From assembly GCA_900547015.1 (NCBI GenBank), contig URFD01000053.1, positions 1-10,821 on the forward strand: a stretch of 10,821 nt of DNA, written 5' to 3'. Numbering within the stretch: the stretch's first letter is position 1; every line of letters begins with the position of its first letter. This DNA is from an uncultured Oscillospiraceae bacterium (GTDB lineage: Bacteria > Bacillota > Clostridia > Oscillospirales > Ruminococcaceae). The translations under genes and the position numbers were made by a program. Positions 1 to 6,204 of this stretch are shown here, piece by piece. Under the pieces are notes generated by a model. It was not told where the DNA came from, did no database searches, and was given only the letters and a program-made list of their open reading frames with translations.

Positions 1-1013
1 CTCTGGCGATGGGCGCTTGCGTCGTTGGACTGTGCTCCACCTCTGATGAGACCATTCCGGATGCTGAAAAGGACCTTCCGCGAAACCTCTGCCCACTGAT
101 TAAATCCAGCTACGGTTTTGCTAAGACCGACAAATGCCCTTACTTCTACTTCTCTGACCTGATTGTAGGCGAAACCACCTGCGACGGCAAAAAGAAGATG
201 TACGAGTATCTGGGCGAATTCAAGCCGGTATACACCATGGAGCTTCCGAACTCCCAGAGCCCTGCTGCTCTCGAGCTGTGGAGAAAGGAAATCATCAAAT
301 TTAAAGAGAAGCTGGAATCCTTCTTTGATGTCACCATCACCGAGGAGGACATCCGCAAGCAGGTTCGCATCATGAATGAGGTTCGCCGCGCACTCAAGGA
401 ATTCTACTCCCTGTGCAAGCTCGAGCCGGTTCCGATGCTCGGTCAGGATATGTTCAAGATTCTGTACGGCGCAGCCTACAAGTTTAACAAGGAAACCCTG
501 CCGGGTGAAATCCGTGCACTGGTTGCCAAAATCAAAGCGGAGTATGAGGAAAATCCGAACAAATATCCAAAGGCTCCTCGTATTCTGGTCACCGGCTGTC
601 CAATCGGCGGCGGCGCTGAAAAATGCGTGAAAGCCATCGAAGCCAACGGCGGTCATGTTGTCTGCTTTGAAAACTGCTCGGGTGCAAAATCCTGCGACCG
701 TGAGGTCGATGAAATCAATCCGGATGTTTACGAGGCAATTGCAGAGCGCTATCTGAGCATCGGCTGCTCTGTTATGACCCCGAATCCAAACCGTCTTGAG
801 CTGCTTGACCGACTGATCGACGAGTATCACATCGATGCCGTTGTCGAAGTCACCCTTCAGGCTTGCCACACCTACAATGTCGAGACACTGGGCATCAAGC
901 GCTTTGTCACCGAGAAAAAGGGCATCCCGTACATGGCAGTCGAGACCGACTACTCCACCGCTGACATCGGTCAGCTCAACACCAGAATGGCCGCATTTAT
1001 CGAGATGTTATAA
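1..1013 (+). CDS. yjiM: Double-cubane-cluster anaerobic reductase, YjiM/HgdB-like (5' truncated)
   Basis: This belongs to the 2-hydroxyacyl-CoA dehydratase subunit superfamily, in the YjiM branch of double-cubane-cluster proteins. Characterised members carry an [Fe8S9] double-cubane cluster and reduce small substrates with electrons delivered by a partner ATPase; the physiological substrate is unknown. The frame is open to the window edge: codons for Leu-Ala precede the ATG at 9, so that ATG is internal. About 336 residues are visible, against roughly 380 for E. coli YjiM, so some 45-50 N-terminal residues are missing. Counting from the ATG at 9, family motifs are RNLCPLIKSSYGF (25-37), CPYFYFSDL (43-51), GETTCDGKKKMYE (54-66), TGCPIGGGAEK (195-205), LQACHTYNVE (283-292) and the terminal ETDYSTADIGQL. 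Candidate cluster cysteines include C28, C43, C58, C197 and C286. The activator gene starts 3 bp after the stop. The enzyme should be cytoplasmic. The subfamily is clear; a true CoA-ester dehydratase is less likely because no second dehydratase subunit follows. Confidence 0.93.
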   Translation, partial: LAMGACVVGLCSTSDETIPDAEKDLPRNLCPLIKSSYGFAKTDKCPYFYFSDLIVGETTCDGKKKMYEYLGEFKPVYTMELPNSQSPAALELWRKEIIKFKEKLESFFDVTITEEDIRKQVRIMNEVRRALKEFYSLCKLEPVPMLGQDMFKILYGAAYKFNKETLPGEIRALVAKIKAEYEENPNKYPKAPRILVTGCPIGGGAEKCVKAIEANGGHVVCFENCSGAKSCDREVDEINPDVYEAIAERYLSIGCSVMTPNPNRLELLDRLIDEYHIDAVVEVTLQACHTYNVETLGIKRFVTEKKGIPYMAVETDYSTADIGQLNTRMAAFIEML

Positions 1014-1016
1014 GCC

Positions 1017-1781
1017 ATGCTGACATTAGGAATTGACTCCGGCTCTACCACAACAAAGGGCGCACTGTTTGACGGAGAAAAGATTGTTCGCACTGCAATC
1101 CTTCCTACCTCCGCAAACCCAAAGGACAGCATCAACAAGCTCTATGATATGCTGTACAATGAGGATGTTGCCTACACCGTATCCACCGGATACGGCCGCG
1201 CTCTGTTGGACCATGCCGACACACAAATCACCGAAATCACCTGCCATGCCAGAGGGGCAGCTTTCCTGAATCCCAGTATCCGGGCGGTCGTGGATATTGG
1301 CGGACAGGACTGCAAAGCAGTTCTTCTGGACAGCGGGCTGAATGTGGTGGACTTCATTATGAATGACAAGTGCGCTGCGGGCACCGGACGCTTCATCGAG
1401 GTCATGATGCGCATCCTCGAAGAGGACATCGGCAATATTGACCAGTTCGTTGCCGGCCACCAGCCAATCAACATCACCAGTATGTGTACTGTATTTGCGG
1501 AAAGCGAGATTGTCAGCCTTCTGGCGAAGGGCGCAGATAAGGGAGATATTGCTCTGGGCATCATCAACTCCATCTGCCGACGCACCTCTTTCTTCGCGCA
1601 GAAATTAAACCTTACCGGTGACATCTTCTTCAGCGGAGGACTTGCTAAATTTGAAATCTTCCGCTCCACCCTGCAGGATTACCTGCAAATCCCGGTTCAC
1701 ACCTCCGAGCTTTCCCAGTATGCGGGAGCAATCGGCGCTGCTGTAATCGGTCAAAACAAAGCAAAGAGACTCCGCTCTTAG
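1017..1781 (+). CDS. yjiL: ATP-dependent activator of the double-cubane protein (YjiL/HgdC/BadF family)
   Basis: A 254-residue ASKHA-fold ATPase of the 2-hydroxyacyl-CoA dehydratase activase family. Known members are homodimers that hold one [4Fe-4S] cluster between subunits and use ATP hydrolysis to inject a low-potential electron into the partner. Visible motifs are phosphate-1 LGIDSGSTTTKGALFDG (4-20), phosphate-2 DIGGQDCKAVLLD (93-105), and the cluster-binding segments NDKCAAGTGRF (116-126) and SMCTVFAESE (155-164). Cys119 and Cys157 match the two ligands known in HgdC. The adenosine-side motif FFSGGLAKF is at 204-212, and the end SQYAGAIGAAVIG is typical. The length matches E. coli YjiL (about 255). 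The start lies 3 bp beyond the upstream stop with no clear Shine-Dalgarno sequence, so translation is probably coupled to the reductase gene. A strong hairpin follows the stop codon. Confidence 0.95.
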   Translation: MLTLGIDSGSTTTKGALFDGEKIVRTAILPTSANPKDSINKLYDMLYNEDVAYTVSTGYGRALLDHADTQITEITCHARGAAFLNPSIRAVVDIGGQDCKAVLLDSGLNVVDFIMNDKCAAGTGRFIEVMMRILEEDIGNIDQFVAGHQPINITSMCTVFAESEIVSLLAKGADKGDIALGIINSICRRTSFFAQKLNLTGDIFFSGGLAKFEIFRSTLQDYLQIPVHTSELSQYAGAIGAAVIGQNKAKRLRS

Positions 1782-1784
1782 GAC

Positions 1785-1831
1785 AAACAAAGCGGCATAT
1801 CCGTATTTCCTACGGATATGCCGCTTTGTTT
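1785..1831. terminator. Bidirectional intrinsic terminator between convergent genes
   Basis: A perfect 21-bp stem (1785-1805 paired with 1811-1831) with the 5-nt loop TTTCC. The AAACAAA/TTTGTTT ends of the stem give a T-rich stretch on the 3' side in both directions. It starts 3 bp after the activator stop and ends 8 bp before the stop of the convergent minus-strand gene, so it can end both transcripts. Confidence 0.9.
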
Positions 1832-1839
1832 ACTTTTAC

Positions 1840-2307
1840 TTAAGCCGGCAGTTCTACCCTAATCGAAGGGTTGTCTTCCACCACCACATCCGGTGCATTT
1901 CGGTCCACCAGCATCAGGAAGCGGCACATCATGGTTTCTCCGGCGGGCACCGTCCAGCGATAGCCATCCTGCGACTGTGCAAGGACACTGCTGTTGAGCA
2001 CAATGTGATGGAAGGCTCCGTCCGAGCTGGAAAAATCATAGTCCGGCCAAAAGTAGTCGTTGACGGAGGATTGATTTTCCACCTCGGCGCAGACCAGATA
2101 ACAGTGGAATCGCTCCAAATCTTCCGGGCTGACCTTTGCCTCATAGCGCTGTGCCTGCTCCAGGTCCAGCTCCTCTTCGATGGTCAGCGAGTGATAGACG
2201 ATATCTGCATACCCTGCATATTTGACATCATCAAAGGTGGAAATCAGAACACCCAGCACCTCAAAAATGACAAATCCCCAAAGGAGGATGCTTCCCAGTT
2301 TTTTCAT
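1840..2307 (-). CDS. Membrane-anchored protein of unknown function, 155 aa
   Basis: I do not recognise a named family. The protein begins MKKLGSILLWGFVIFEVLGV, an N-terminal hydrophobic helix (about residues 5-24) that is a membrane anchor or uncleaved signal. About 130 residues follow that look like an extracytoplasmic, mainly beta domain. The start is set by context: ATG at 2307 overlaps the upstream stop as ATGA (2304-2307), and a purine-rich GAGGGGG lies just before it. A longer in-frame reading back to 2400 would run into the upstream coding sequence and lacks these signals. The upstream neighbour has a similar membrane-helix-plus-ectodomain plan, so the two may act together at the membrane. 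The C-terminal half could be a DUF4352/telokin-like sandwich, but that is only a guess from its general character. Confidence 0.82.
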   Translation of the reverse strand: MKKLGSILLWGFVIFEVLGVLISTFDDVKYAGYADIVYHSLTIEEELDLEQAQRYEAKVSPEDLERFHCYLVCAEVENQSSVNDYFWPDYDFSSSDGAFHHIVLNSSVLAQSQDGYRWTVPAGETMMCRFLMLVDRNAPDVVVEDNPSIRVELPA

Positions 2308-3161
2308 ACCGCTGCCCCCTCTCGGTTCAGGTCTATGACCGTCAGCTTCGTCACAGTCGAAATATCTACGATCGGAACCTTTCCCAGCGTCTGAACGCAC
2401 AGTTGACCCTCCTGCGGCTGTTCTGTCTGCGGAATCATAAAGAACAACGCCTGCGGCTGCCCTTCCTCCGCAAACGAGTCGACCGAAAGAATCTGGTACT
2501 CCTCCTCCAGGATTCGCTCTGCCCAGTAATCCAGCGGCTCATAAACCATCCCATTCAGGCGCAGGTATGCCTTCTGCTCTCCATAGGACAGAAAGTTTCT
2601 TCCCTCATCCTTCAGCTCCAGCATCACAGCGGCGATTTTGACCGTTTTTGAGCACCCCAGATTTTCCCTGGTTTCCTCATGAAGCTCCAGCTCCTGGATT
2701 CCGGTCACGGTCAGCTGGATTTCTTTGTCAAAATCGACCGTCTCTCCCAACGCATATTCTTCTGTTTGAATCCCGTCTGCTCTGATTTGTTCCCACACCA
2801 TCCGCATCAGATAGGGCTTTCCCCATTCCGCAAGGGCAGGAATCATCCCCATCAAAACCAGAAGGAGCCCCACTGTTTTGACAAAGCCGCCCAAACAGCC
2901 TTTTTTCTTGGTCTTGGGCTGTTTGCTGCCCGGTTCAGGGTTGTCCCTCTGCTGGGAATCCTCCTGCCAGTCCTCGTCCTCCTCCAGAGATTCCTGCGCC
3001 TCTTCCTTTCGCCGGCTTCTTTCATGGAAGCTGACCTCCGTGTTCCGAACCCGTTGTTCTGTGCTCTCTCTGGAAAATGGATTATAGCTTCCACAGTTCG
3101 GACAGAGCTCATCCCGGTCGGTATCATACTTTTTTCCACAAGATTGGCAAACAATTTTCAT
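2304..3161 (-). CDS. Zinc-ribbon membrane protein of unknown function, 285 aa
   Basis: The order of parts is clear, the function is not. Residues 1-23 form a zinc ribbon with two CxxC knuckles (C5/C8 and C20/C23). Residues 30-88 are a highly charged, low-complexity linker rich in E, D, R, Q and K. A transmembrane helix follows at about 91-112 after a KTKKKG stretch. The remaining 170 residues should lie outside the membrane and alternate beta-like segments (for example IQLTVTGIQELEL and KTVKIAAVMLEL). Positive charge before the helix predicts a cytoplasmic ribbon and an external C-terminal domain. The start ATG at 3161 has AAGGTGGGG upstream (about 3163-3173). The stop overlaps the next gene by 4 bp, indicating coupled translation. 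Clostridia often encode zinc-ribbon plus DUF4352-like membrane proteins of unknown role; assignment to that group is an inference. Confidence 0.85.
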   Translation of the reverse strand: MKIVCQSCGKKYDTDRDELCPNCGSYNPFSRESTEQRVRNTEVSFHERSRRKEEAQESLEEDEDWQEDSQQRDNPEPGSKQPKTKKKGCLGGFVKTVGLLLVLMGMIPALAEWGKPYLMRMVWEQIRADGIQTEEYALGETVDFDKEIQLTVTGIQELELHEETRENLGCSKTVKIAAVMLELKDEGRNFLSYGEQKAYLRLNGMVYEPLDYWAERILEEEYQILSVDSFAEEGQPQALFFMIPQTEQPQEGQLCVQTLGKVPIVDISTVTKLTVIDLNREGAAV

Positions 3162-3176
3162 CGCTTCCCCACCTTT

Positions 3177-3308
3177 CTATTTTTGTTTTTCCTGCAAGAG
3201 GTCTAAAACCTTTGCGATACTCCAAAGCAATATTTCCGCCGCAAACACCGCAAGCCAGACCAGCAGGGCATCCCAGATATGAAAGCCACCACCATCGTCC
3301 CGGCCGCA
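3177..3308 (-). other. Possible small membrane protein or gene remnant without a standard start
   Basis: A minus-strand frame, open from just after a TGA at 3309-3311 to a TAG at 3177-3179, encodes 43 residues. They comprise a Gly-rich lead, a strong hydrophobic helix (IWDALLVWLAVFAAEILLW) and a charged amphipathic tail ending LLQEKQK. This looks like a real protein end, and it stops 15 nt before the ATG of the zinc-ribbon gene. No ATG, GTG or TTG lies in frame before the helix. Either it is the 3' part of a gene broken by a frameshift (the adjacent frame upstream also reads a hydrophobic stretch, AVLIWIVGYDAAG), or it is chance. The rest of the 3180-3453 gap shows no convincing promoter; TATGAT on the minus strand at 3416-3421 is a weak -10 candidate. 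Confidence 0.3.
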
Positions 3309-3438
3309 TCATACCCCACAATCCAAATCAAAACTGCGGTCACGGCAGCATCTTCTGTGTGATTTGTTCCCCCCTTCGTCTCTTCCTGTCTTACAAGAAC
3401 CTTCTTCCCCTTCCCATCATATCCTGAGGGAAAACGAT

Positions 3439-3445
3439 GAAAGGG
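3439..3445 (+). promoter_or_regulatory. Ribosome binding site deciding a TTG start
   Basis: GAAAGGG lies 8 nt before TTG at 3454. It is the only well-spaced Shine-Dalgarno match for the amidase gene. The in-frame GTG at 3445 overlaps it and has no usable site of its own. The ATG at 3437 is in another frame and soon stops. Confidence 0.6.
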
Positions 3446-3453
3446 TGTTTGTC

Positions 3454-4203
3454 TTGCCAAAAATTTACCTGAGTCCCTCCACGCAGGAGTATAACTCCTA
3501 TATTACCAACGGAAGCGAAGAATTCTGGATGAACCGAATCGCCGATGCGATGGAGCCGTACCTGCGAGCCAGCGGAATCGAGTTTGTGCGAAACGACCCA
3601 AACCGAACGGTTGTTCACTCCATCGCCGAATCCAACCGTGCCCGCTACGGGATGCACCTTGCCCTGCACTCCAACGCTGCTCCGGAATCCATGTCCGGTC
3701 TGCTGCGCGGAACCGATGTGTACTATCGTCCGGGAGAAACTGCTTCAGCTCTTGCAAGCAGGCGCTTTGCCCAGATTGCGGCGGATGAGCTCAAAAAAAT
3801 CTATCCTCTCCCGCAGAAGGTTCATACGCGCCCCACCGACTACCTTGCCGAGGTGCTGCAAACCAACTCTCCGGCTGTACTGGTCGAGCTTGCCTACCAC
3901 GACAATCCGCAGGATGCCCGATGGATTGAGGAACATATCGAGCAAATCGCACAGACCCTTGTGCAGGCTCTGTGTCTCTATTTCGGGATTCCGTTTGCAC
4001 AGCCTCAGCCGGAGAAAACCGGCACTGTCAGCACCGGCGGAGCAAACCTGAACATCCGCAGTATGCCTTCCACCGATTCGACCATCGTGGCGACTGCACC
4101 CAACGGCGCAGCGCTTACCATCTATGCCAAGAACGGCGACTGGTACACGGTGCGGTTCCAAAATGCCACCGGCTATGCCTATGCCCCTTATGTAAGGCTT
4201 TAA
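3454..4203 (+). CDS. N-acetylmuramoyl-L-alanine amidase (amidase_3 type) with C-terminal SH3 domain
   Basis: A 249-residue cell-wall hydrolase predicted to cut the bond between MurNAc and L-Ala in peptidoglycan. Residues 1-180 fit the amidase_3 fold: a Glu in NGSEEFWMNRIADAM (19-33) and His72 in ALHSNAAP (70-77) as zinc ligands, and Glu145 in AVLVELAYHDN (141-151) as the catalytic acid. The usual first ligand motif DPGHGG is replaced by YLSPSTQ (5-11), a pattern I associate with a clostridial and phage-endolysin branch. A bacterial SH3 domain follows a short linker (about 190-249; NLNIRSMPSTDSTIV, GDWYTVRF, GYAYAPYVRL). There is no signal peptide or membrane helix. The TTG start gives the typical beginning MPKIYLSPS and has a spaced ribosome site; a longer TTG start at 3364 would add a proline/serine-rich leader that looks non-coding. 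Roles in sporulation, lysis or wall turnover remain open. Confidence 0.85.
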   Translation: MPKIYLSPSTQEYNSYITNGSEEFWMNRIADAMEPYLRASGIEFVRNDPNRTVVHSIAESNRARYGMHLALHSNAAPESMSGLLRGTDVYYRPGETASALASRRFAQIAADELKKIYPLPQKVHTRPTDYLAEVLQTNSPAVLVELAYHDNPQDARWIEEHIEQIAQTLVQALCLYFGIPFAQPQPEKTGTVSTGGANLNIRSMPSTDSTIVATAPNGAALTIYAKNGDWYTVRFQNATGYAYAPYVRL

Positions 4204-4206
4204 CGC

Positions 4207-4467
4207 TTATTGCTCCGATGACAGCCTTTGGCGCAGGCCGGGAAGCTCCTGTTCGATTTTACAGTTAAAGTCGTTTTGCTCGCCGCAGTGCGGGCAGGTC
4301 ACCAGCACCTCGTAGATCTGCTCGGTCACCAGCATGATTCCCTCGACCTCTGCGCTGTCCCCTGTCGGGATGCGTCCGGTGGATTCCCCTTCCGATTCCG
4401 GTTGATAGTACCAGGTAAAGCTCTCTCCGCATTTAGGACAGCGGTGAACCTCTTGATAAATTGCCAT
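4207..4467 (-). CDS. Small zinc-ribbon protein, 86 aa
   Basis: The protein carries two CxxC pairs, C10-P-K-C13 and C58-P-H-C61, each followed by Gly, separated by about 44 residues. This pattern suits a zinc ribbon with a long insert that includes an acidic Gly/Ser-rich loop (24-42). A further Cys69 lies near the second pair. There is no membrane segment, so it is probably cytoplasmic. The start ATG at 4467 is supported by AAGGAG seven nt upstream. Its stop lies 3 bp from the stop of the convergent amidase gene, with no hairpin between them, so the two transcripts probably overlap. I do not recognise a named family; nucleic-acid or protein binding would be usual for such ribbons, but no function is shown. 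Confidence 0.82.
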   Translation of the reverse strand: MAIYQEVHRCPKCGESFTWYYQPESEGESTGRIPTGDSAEVEGIMLVTEQIYEVLVTCPHCGEQNDFNCKIEQELPGLRQRLSSEQ

Positions 4468-4534
4468 ATTGCTTCTCCTTTTCGGGTAATCTCCTCTCGG
4501 GCATCAGGTCCGGAAGGGCTGTTCGTTCCCTTTT

Positions 4535-4563
4535 ATGATAGCATTTTCTTGCCTGATTTTCCA
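4535..4563 (-). promoter_or_regulatory. Candidate sigma-A promoter for the small zinc-ribbon gene
   Basis: On the minus strand, TGGAAA (4563-4558) and TATCAT (4540-4535) are 17 bp apart. They match TTGACA at 4 of 6 and TATAAT at 5 of 6 positions. Transcription would start near 4528 and leave a leader of about 60 nt. Confidence 0.4.
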
Positions 4564-4578
4564 TAAAAAGCAAGAATT

Positions 4579-4607
4579 TTGTCATCCTCTTCCTTTTATG
4601 GTATAAT
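4579..4607 (+). promoter_or_regulatory. Near-consensus sigma-A promoter for the MYG1-family gene
   Basis: TTGTCA (4579-4584) and a perfect TATAAT (4602-4607) are separated by 17 bp, and TG at 4599-4600 adds an extended -10. Transcription should begin near 4614, about 40 nt before the ATG at 4654. This implies strong housekeeping expression. Confidence 0.85.
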
Positions 4608-4653
4608 GGGTGGAAGAACAAGATTCAACGACCAAGAAAAGGAGCATCCTGTT

Positions 4654-5478
4654 ATGATATCGATTCCATCTCTCGCCCTGACCCATGCCGGCAAATTCCA
4701 CGCTGACGATGTTTTTTCCGCCGCTCTGCTGCGCCTGTTCAATCCAAACATTCAGTTTCAGCGTGTGCTTTCCCTGCCGGAACATTTTGACGGCCTTGCC
4801 TTTGATATTGGCTGGGGCAAATTTGATCACCACCAGAGCGACGCCCCGGTTCGGGAAAACGGCGTGCCTTATGCTGCCTTCGGCCTTTTGTGGAGGGAGC
4901 TGGGCGAAGCACTGCTGGGCGAAGAAGCCGAGCGCTTTGACGAGCATTTCATCCAGCCGCTGGATTTGGAGGACAACACCGGCTGCGGGCATCCGCTGGC
5001 AGCTGCCATCGCCGCCTTTAATCCCTGCTGGGATTCCGACGAGTCTCCCGACAACAATTTCCTGAAAGCGGTGGAGGTCGCATACGCCATCCTTTCCCGC
5101 AAAATCGAAGAGGTCAACGGCATCCGCCGCGCCGGAGATTTGGTTCGCGGCGCCATTGCCCAGATGCAGAACCGCATTGTCGTTCTGGAGCGCTACGCTC
5201 CGTGGAAGCAGTTTGTGCTGGACAGCAAGGCGCAGTTTGTGGTCTCTCCGTCTCAGCGCGGCGGATTCAGCGCTCAGGGTGTTCCGGTCAGTGCCAAGGA
5301 CAACACCCTGCGTCTGCCCTTCCCAGAGGAGTGGGCCGGAAAGCCTGCCGACGATCTTCAGCGGCTCAGCGGGTTAAAGACCCTGCGCTTCTGCCACAAC
5401 AACCGCTTTCTGATTTCCGCAGACACCTTGGAGGATGCGATTGCTGCCTGCCGTCTGACACAGGAGCGCTCGATGTAA
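4654..5478 (+). CDS. MYG1-family protein (UPF0160; DHH-like metal-dependent exonuclease)
   Basis: A 274-residue member of the MYG1 family. The human homologue is a 3'-5' RNA exonuclease; the bacterial role is not established. Metal-binding signatures typical of the family and of DHH-like phosphoesterases are visible: THAGKFHADDVFSAALLR (10-27), DIGWGKFDHHQ (51-61), and D104/D107 in PLDLEDNTG. The C-terminal part ends with LRFCHNNRFLISADTLEDAIAAC (244-266), the conserved closing region of the family. The length is normal for bacterial members, which lack the eukaryotic targeting leader. ATG at 4654 follows AAAAGGAG (4637-4644) with 9-nt spacing; an open frame running back to 4579 would include the promoter and is rejected. 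The gene is monocistronic, with its own promoter and a terminator 11 bp past the stop. The protein should be cytoplasmic. Confidence 0.92.
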   Translation: MISIPSLALTHAGKFHADDVFSAALLRLFNPNIQFQRVLSLPEHFDGLAFDIGWGKFDHHQSDAPVRENGVPYAAFGLLWRELGEALLGEEAERFDEHFIQPLDLEDNTGCGHPLAAAIAAFNPCWDSDESPDNNFLKAVEVAYAILSRKIEEVNGIRRAGDLVRGAIAQMQNRIVVLERYAPWKQFVLDSKAQFVVSPSQRGGFSAQGVPVSAKDNTLRLPFPEEWAGKPADDLQRLSGLKTLRFCHNNRFLISADTLEDAIAACRLTQERSM

Positions 5479-5488
5479 TGTCATCACG

Positions 5489-5529
5489 AAAGCCCCGACA
5501 GATTTGTTGAAAATCTGTCGGGGCTTTTT
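5489..5529 (+). terminator. Intrinsic terminator after the MYG1-family gene
   Basis: A 17-bp perfect stem (5489-5505 with 5511-5527), a 5-nt loop and a T run at 5525-5529 make a textbook plus-strand terminator. On the minus strand the hairpin has only three Ts after it; it may still help to end the convergent DUF3783 transcript, whose stop is at 5550. Confidence 0.92.
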
Positions 5530-5549
5530 GCATCGATTTGGATTTTAGC

Positions 5550-6119
5550 TTACAGCAACTCCTGTAGCTGTTCGCTCAGGGTGTCCAGCTCCTGCCGCTC
5601 CGGCTGGCTCTGCTCCGAGCCCTGCATCCGTTCCAGTGCGGCTTGTGCTGTTTTGAGCAGTCCTGACAGCTGTTCCGATGGCTGCTCCTGCTTGCGAGCC
5701 ACCATCACCAGCCGCTTTAACCGCTCCATCGACATAAACAGCTCGTGCTCCTGATGAACCTCTTCAATCAGCCTGCCGAATCTCCAGCCCTCGTTGTGCT
5801 GGGTCACGACCATCTTGATTGGGAGATCCACTCCGGCTTTGCTCATCGCGTTGAGCAGCTCATCCAGCCGTCTGCCTGCGAGACCTCCCATCACCATCGC
5901 ACTGACCTGCGGTACAGGAACCTCGTCCTGTTCCGGCTGAACCGGGGTCACACGGTAACCGGCAAGCTCTCCTGTGGTTTTTCCCAGTTGGTCCTCTGCA
6001 ATCATCCGATATTCCAGCTTCATCTGGTTGAGCAGCTCGAGCAGCCGCTCGCCGTTTGGTATCTGCTCGTAGCGATAGAGCAGCACGATTTCCTTTCGTG
6101 GGGCAATTTTTGCTTTCAT
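5550..6119 (-). CDS. DUF3783-domain protein, 189 aa
   Basis: Residues 72-130 match the DUF3783 pattern: MVMGGLAGRRLDELLNAM, then PIKMVVTQHNEGWRFGRLIEE (100-120) and QEHELF (123-128). The N-terminal 55 residues, starting with KEIVLLYRYEQIPNGERL, form a small alpha/beta unit usual ahead of this domain in Clostridia. Residues 131-189 are a Gln/Glu/Leu-rich helical tail, probably a coiled coil. No signal peptide or membrane helix is present, so it should be cytoplasmic. The family has no known function. ATG at 6119 is preceded by AGGAAAGGA with about 9-nt spacing. The gene lies 85 bp downstream of gerC on the same strand but has its own candidate promoter, so membership in the germination operon is not supported, though read-through is possible. 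Confidence 0.88.
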   Translation of the reverse strand: MKAKIAPRKEIVLLYRYEQIPNGERLLELLNQMKLEYRMIAEDQLGKTTGELAGYRVTPVQPEQDEVPVPQVSAMVMGGLAGRRLDELLNAMSKAGVDLPIKMVVTQHNEGWRFGRLIEEVHQEHELFMSMERLKRLVMVARKQEQPSEQLSGLLKTAQAALERMQGSEQSQPERQELDTLSEQLQELL

Positions 6120-6149
6120 ACGGGTCTGTCCTTTCCTGATGTCAAATTC

Positions 6150-6171
6150 TGTGTTCTCTTATTGTAACACA
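6150..6171 (-). promoter_or_regulatory. Extended -10 promoter with overlapping inverted repeat
   Basis: On the minus strand TGTTACAAT (6169-6161) is an extended -10 sequence about 35 bp before the DUF3783 start; the -35 match is poor. The inverted repeat TGTGTT-N10-AACACA (6150-6171) brackets it and could be an operator. The repeat is short and could be chance. Confidence 0.4.
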
Positions 6172-6204
6172 TCCGTCCGCCGTTTACCAGAAATTGATTC
6201 CGTT

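Noticed and set aside
1026..1460. Minus-strand open frame inside the activator gene
   Set aside because: The plus strand here encodes unambiguous ATPase and iron-sulfur motifs; the antisense product has no recognisable features.
2304..2400. Upstream extension of the 155-aa membrane protein to 2400
   Set aside because: The extension overlaps the preceding gene for 97 bp and puts the membrane helix inside the protein. The ATG at 2307 has both an ATGA junction and a ribosome site.
3203..3460. An 85-codon minus-strand open frame across the gap before the amidase
   Set aside because: It begins inside the amidase start region, has no ribosome site and looks non-coding overall, although its hydrophobic stretch may be part of a frameshifted small gene reported separately.
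4579..4653. Upstream extension of the MYG1-family gene to 4579
   Set aside because: This stretch contains a near-perfect sigma-A promoter and the ribosome site of the ATG at 4654, so it is leader, not coding.
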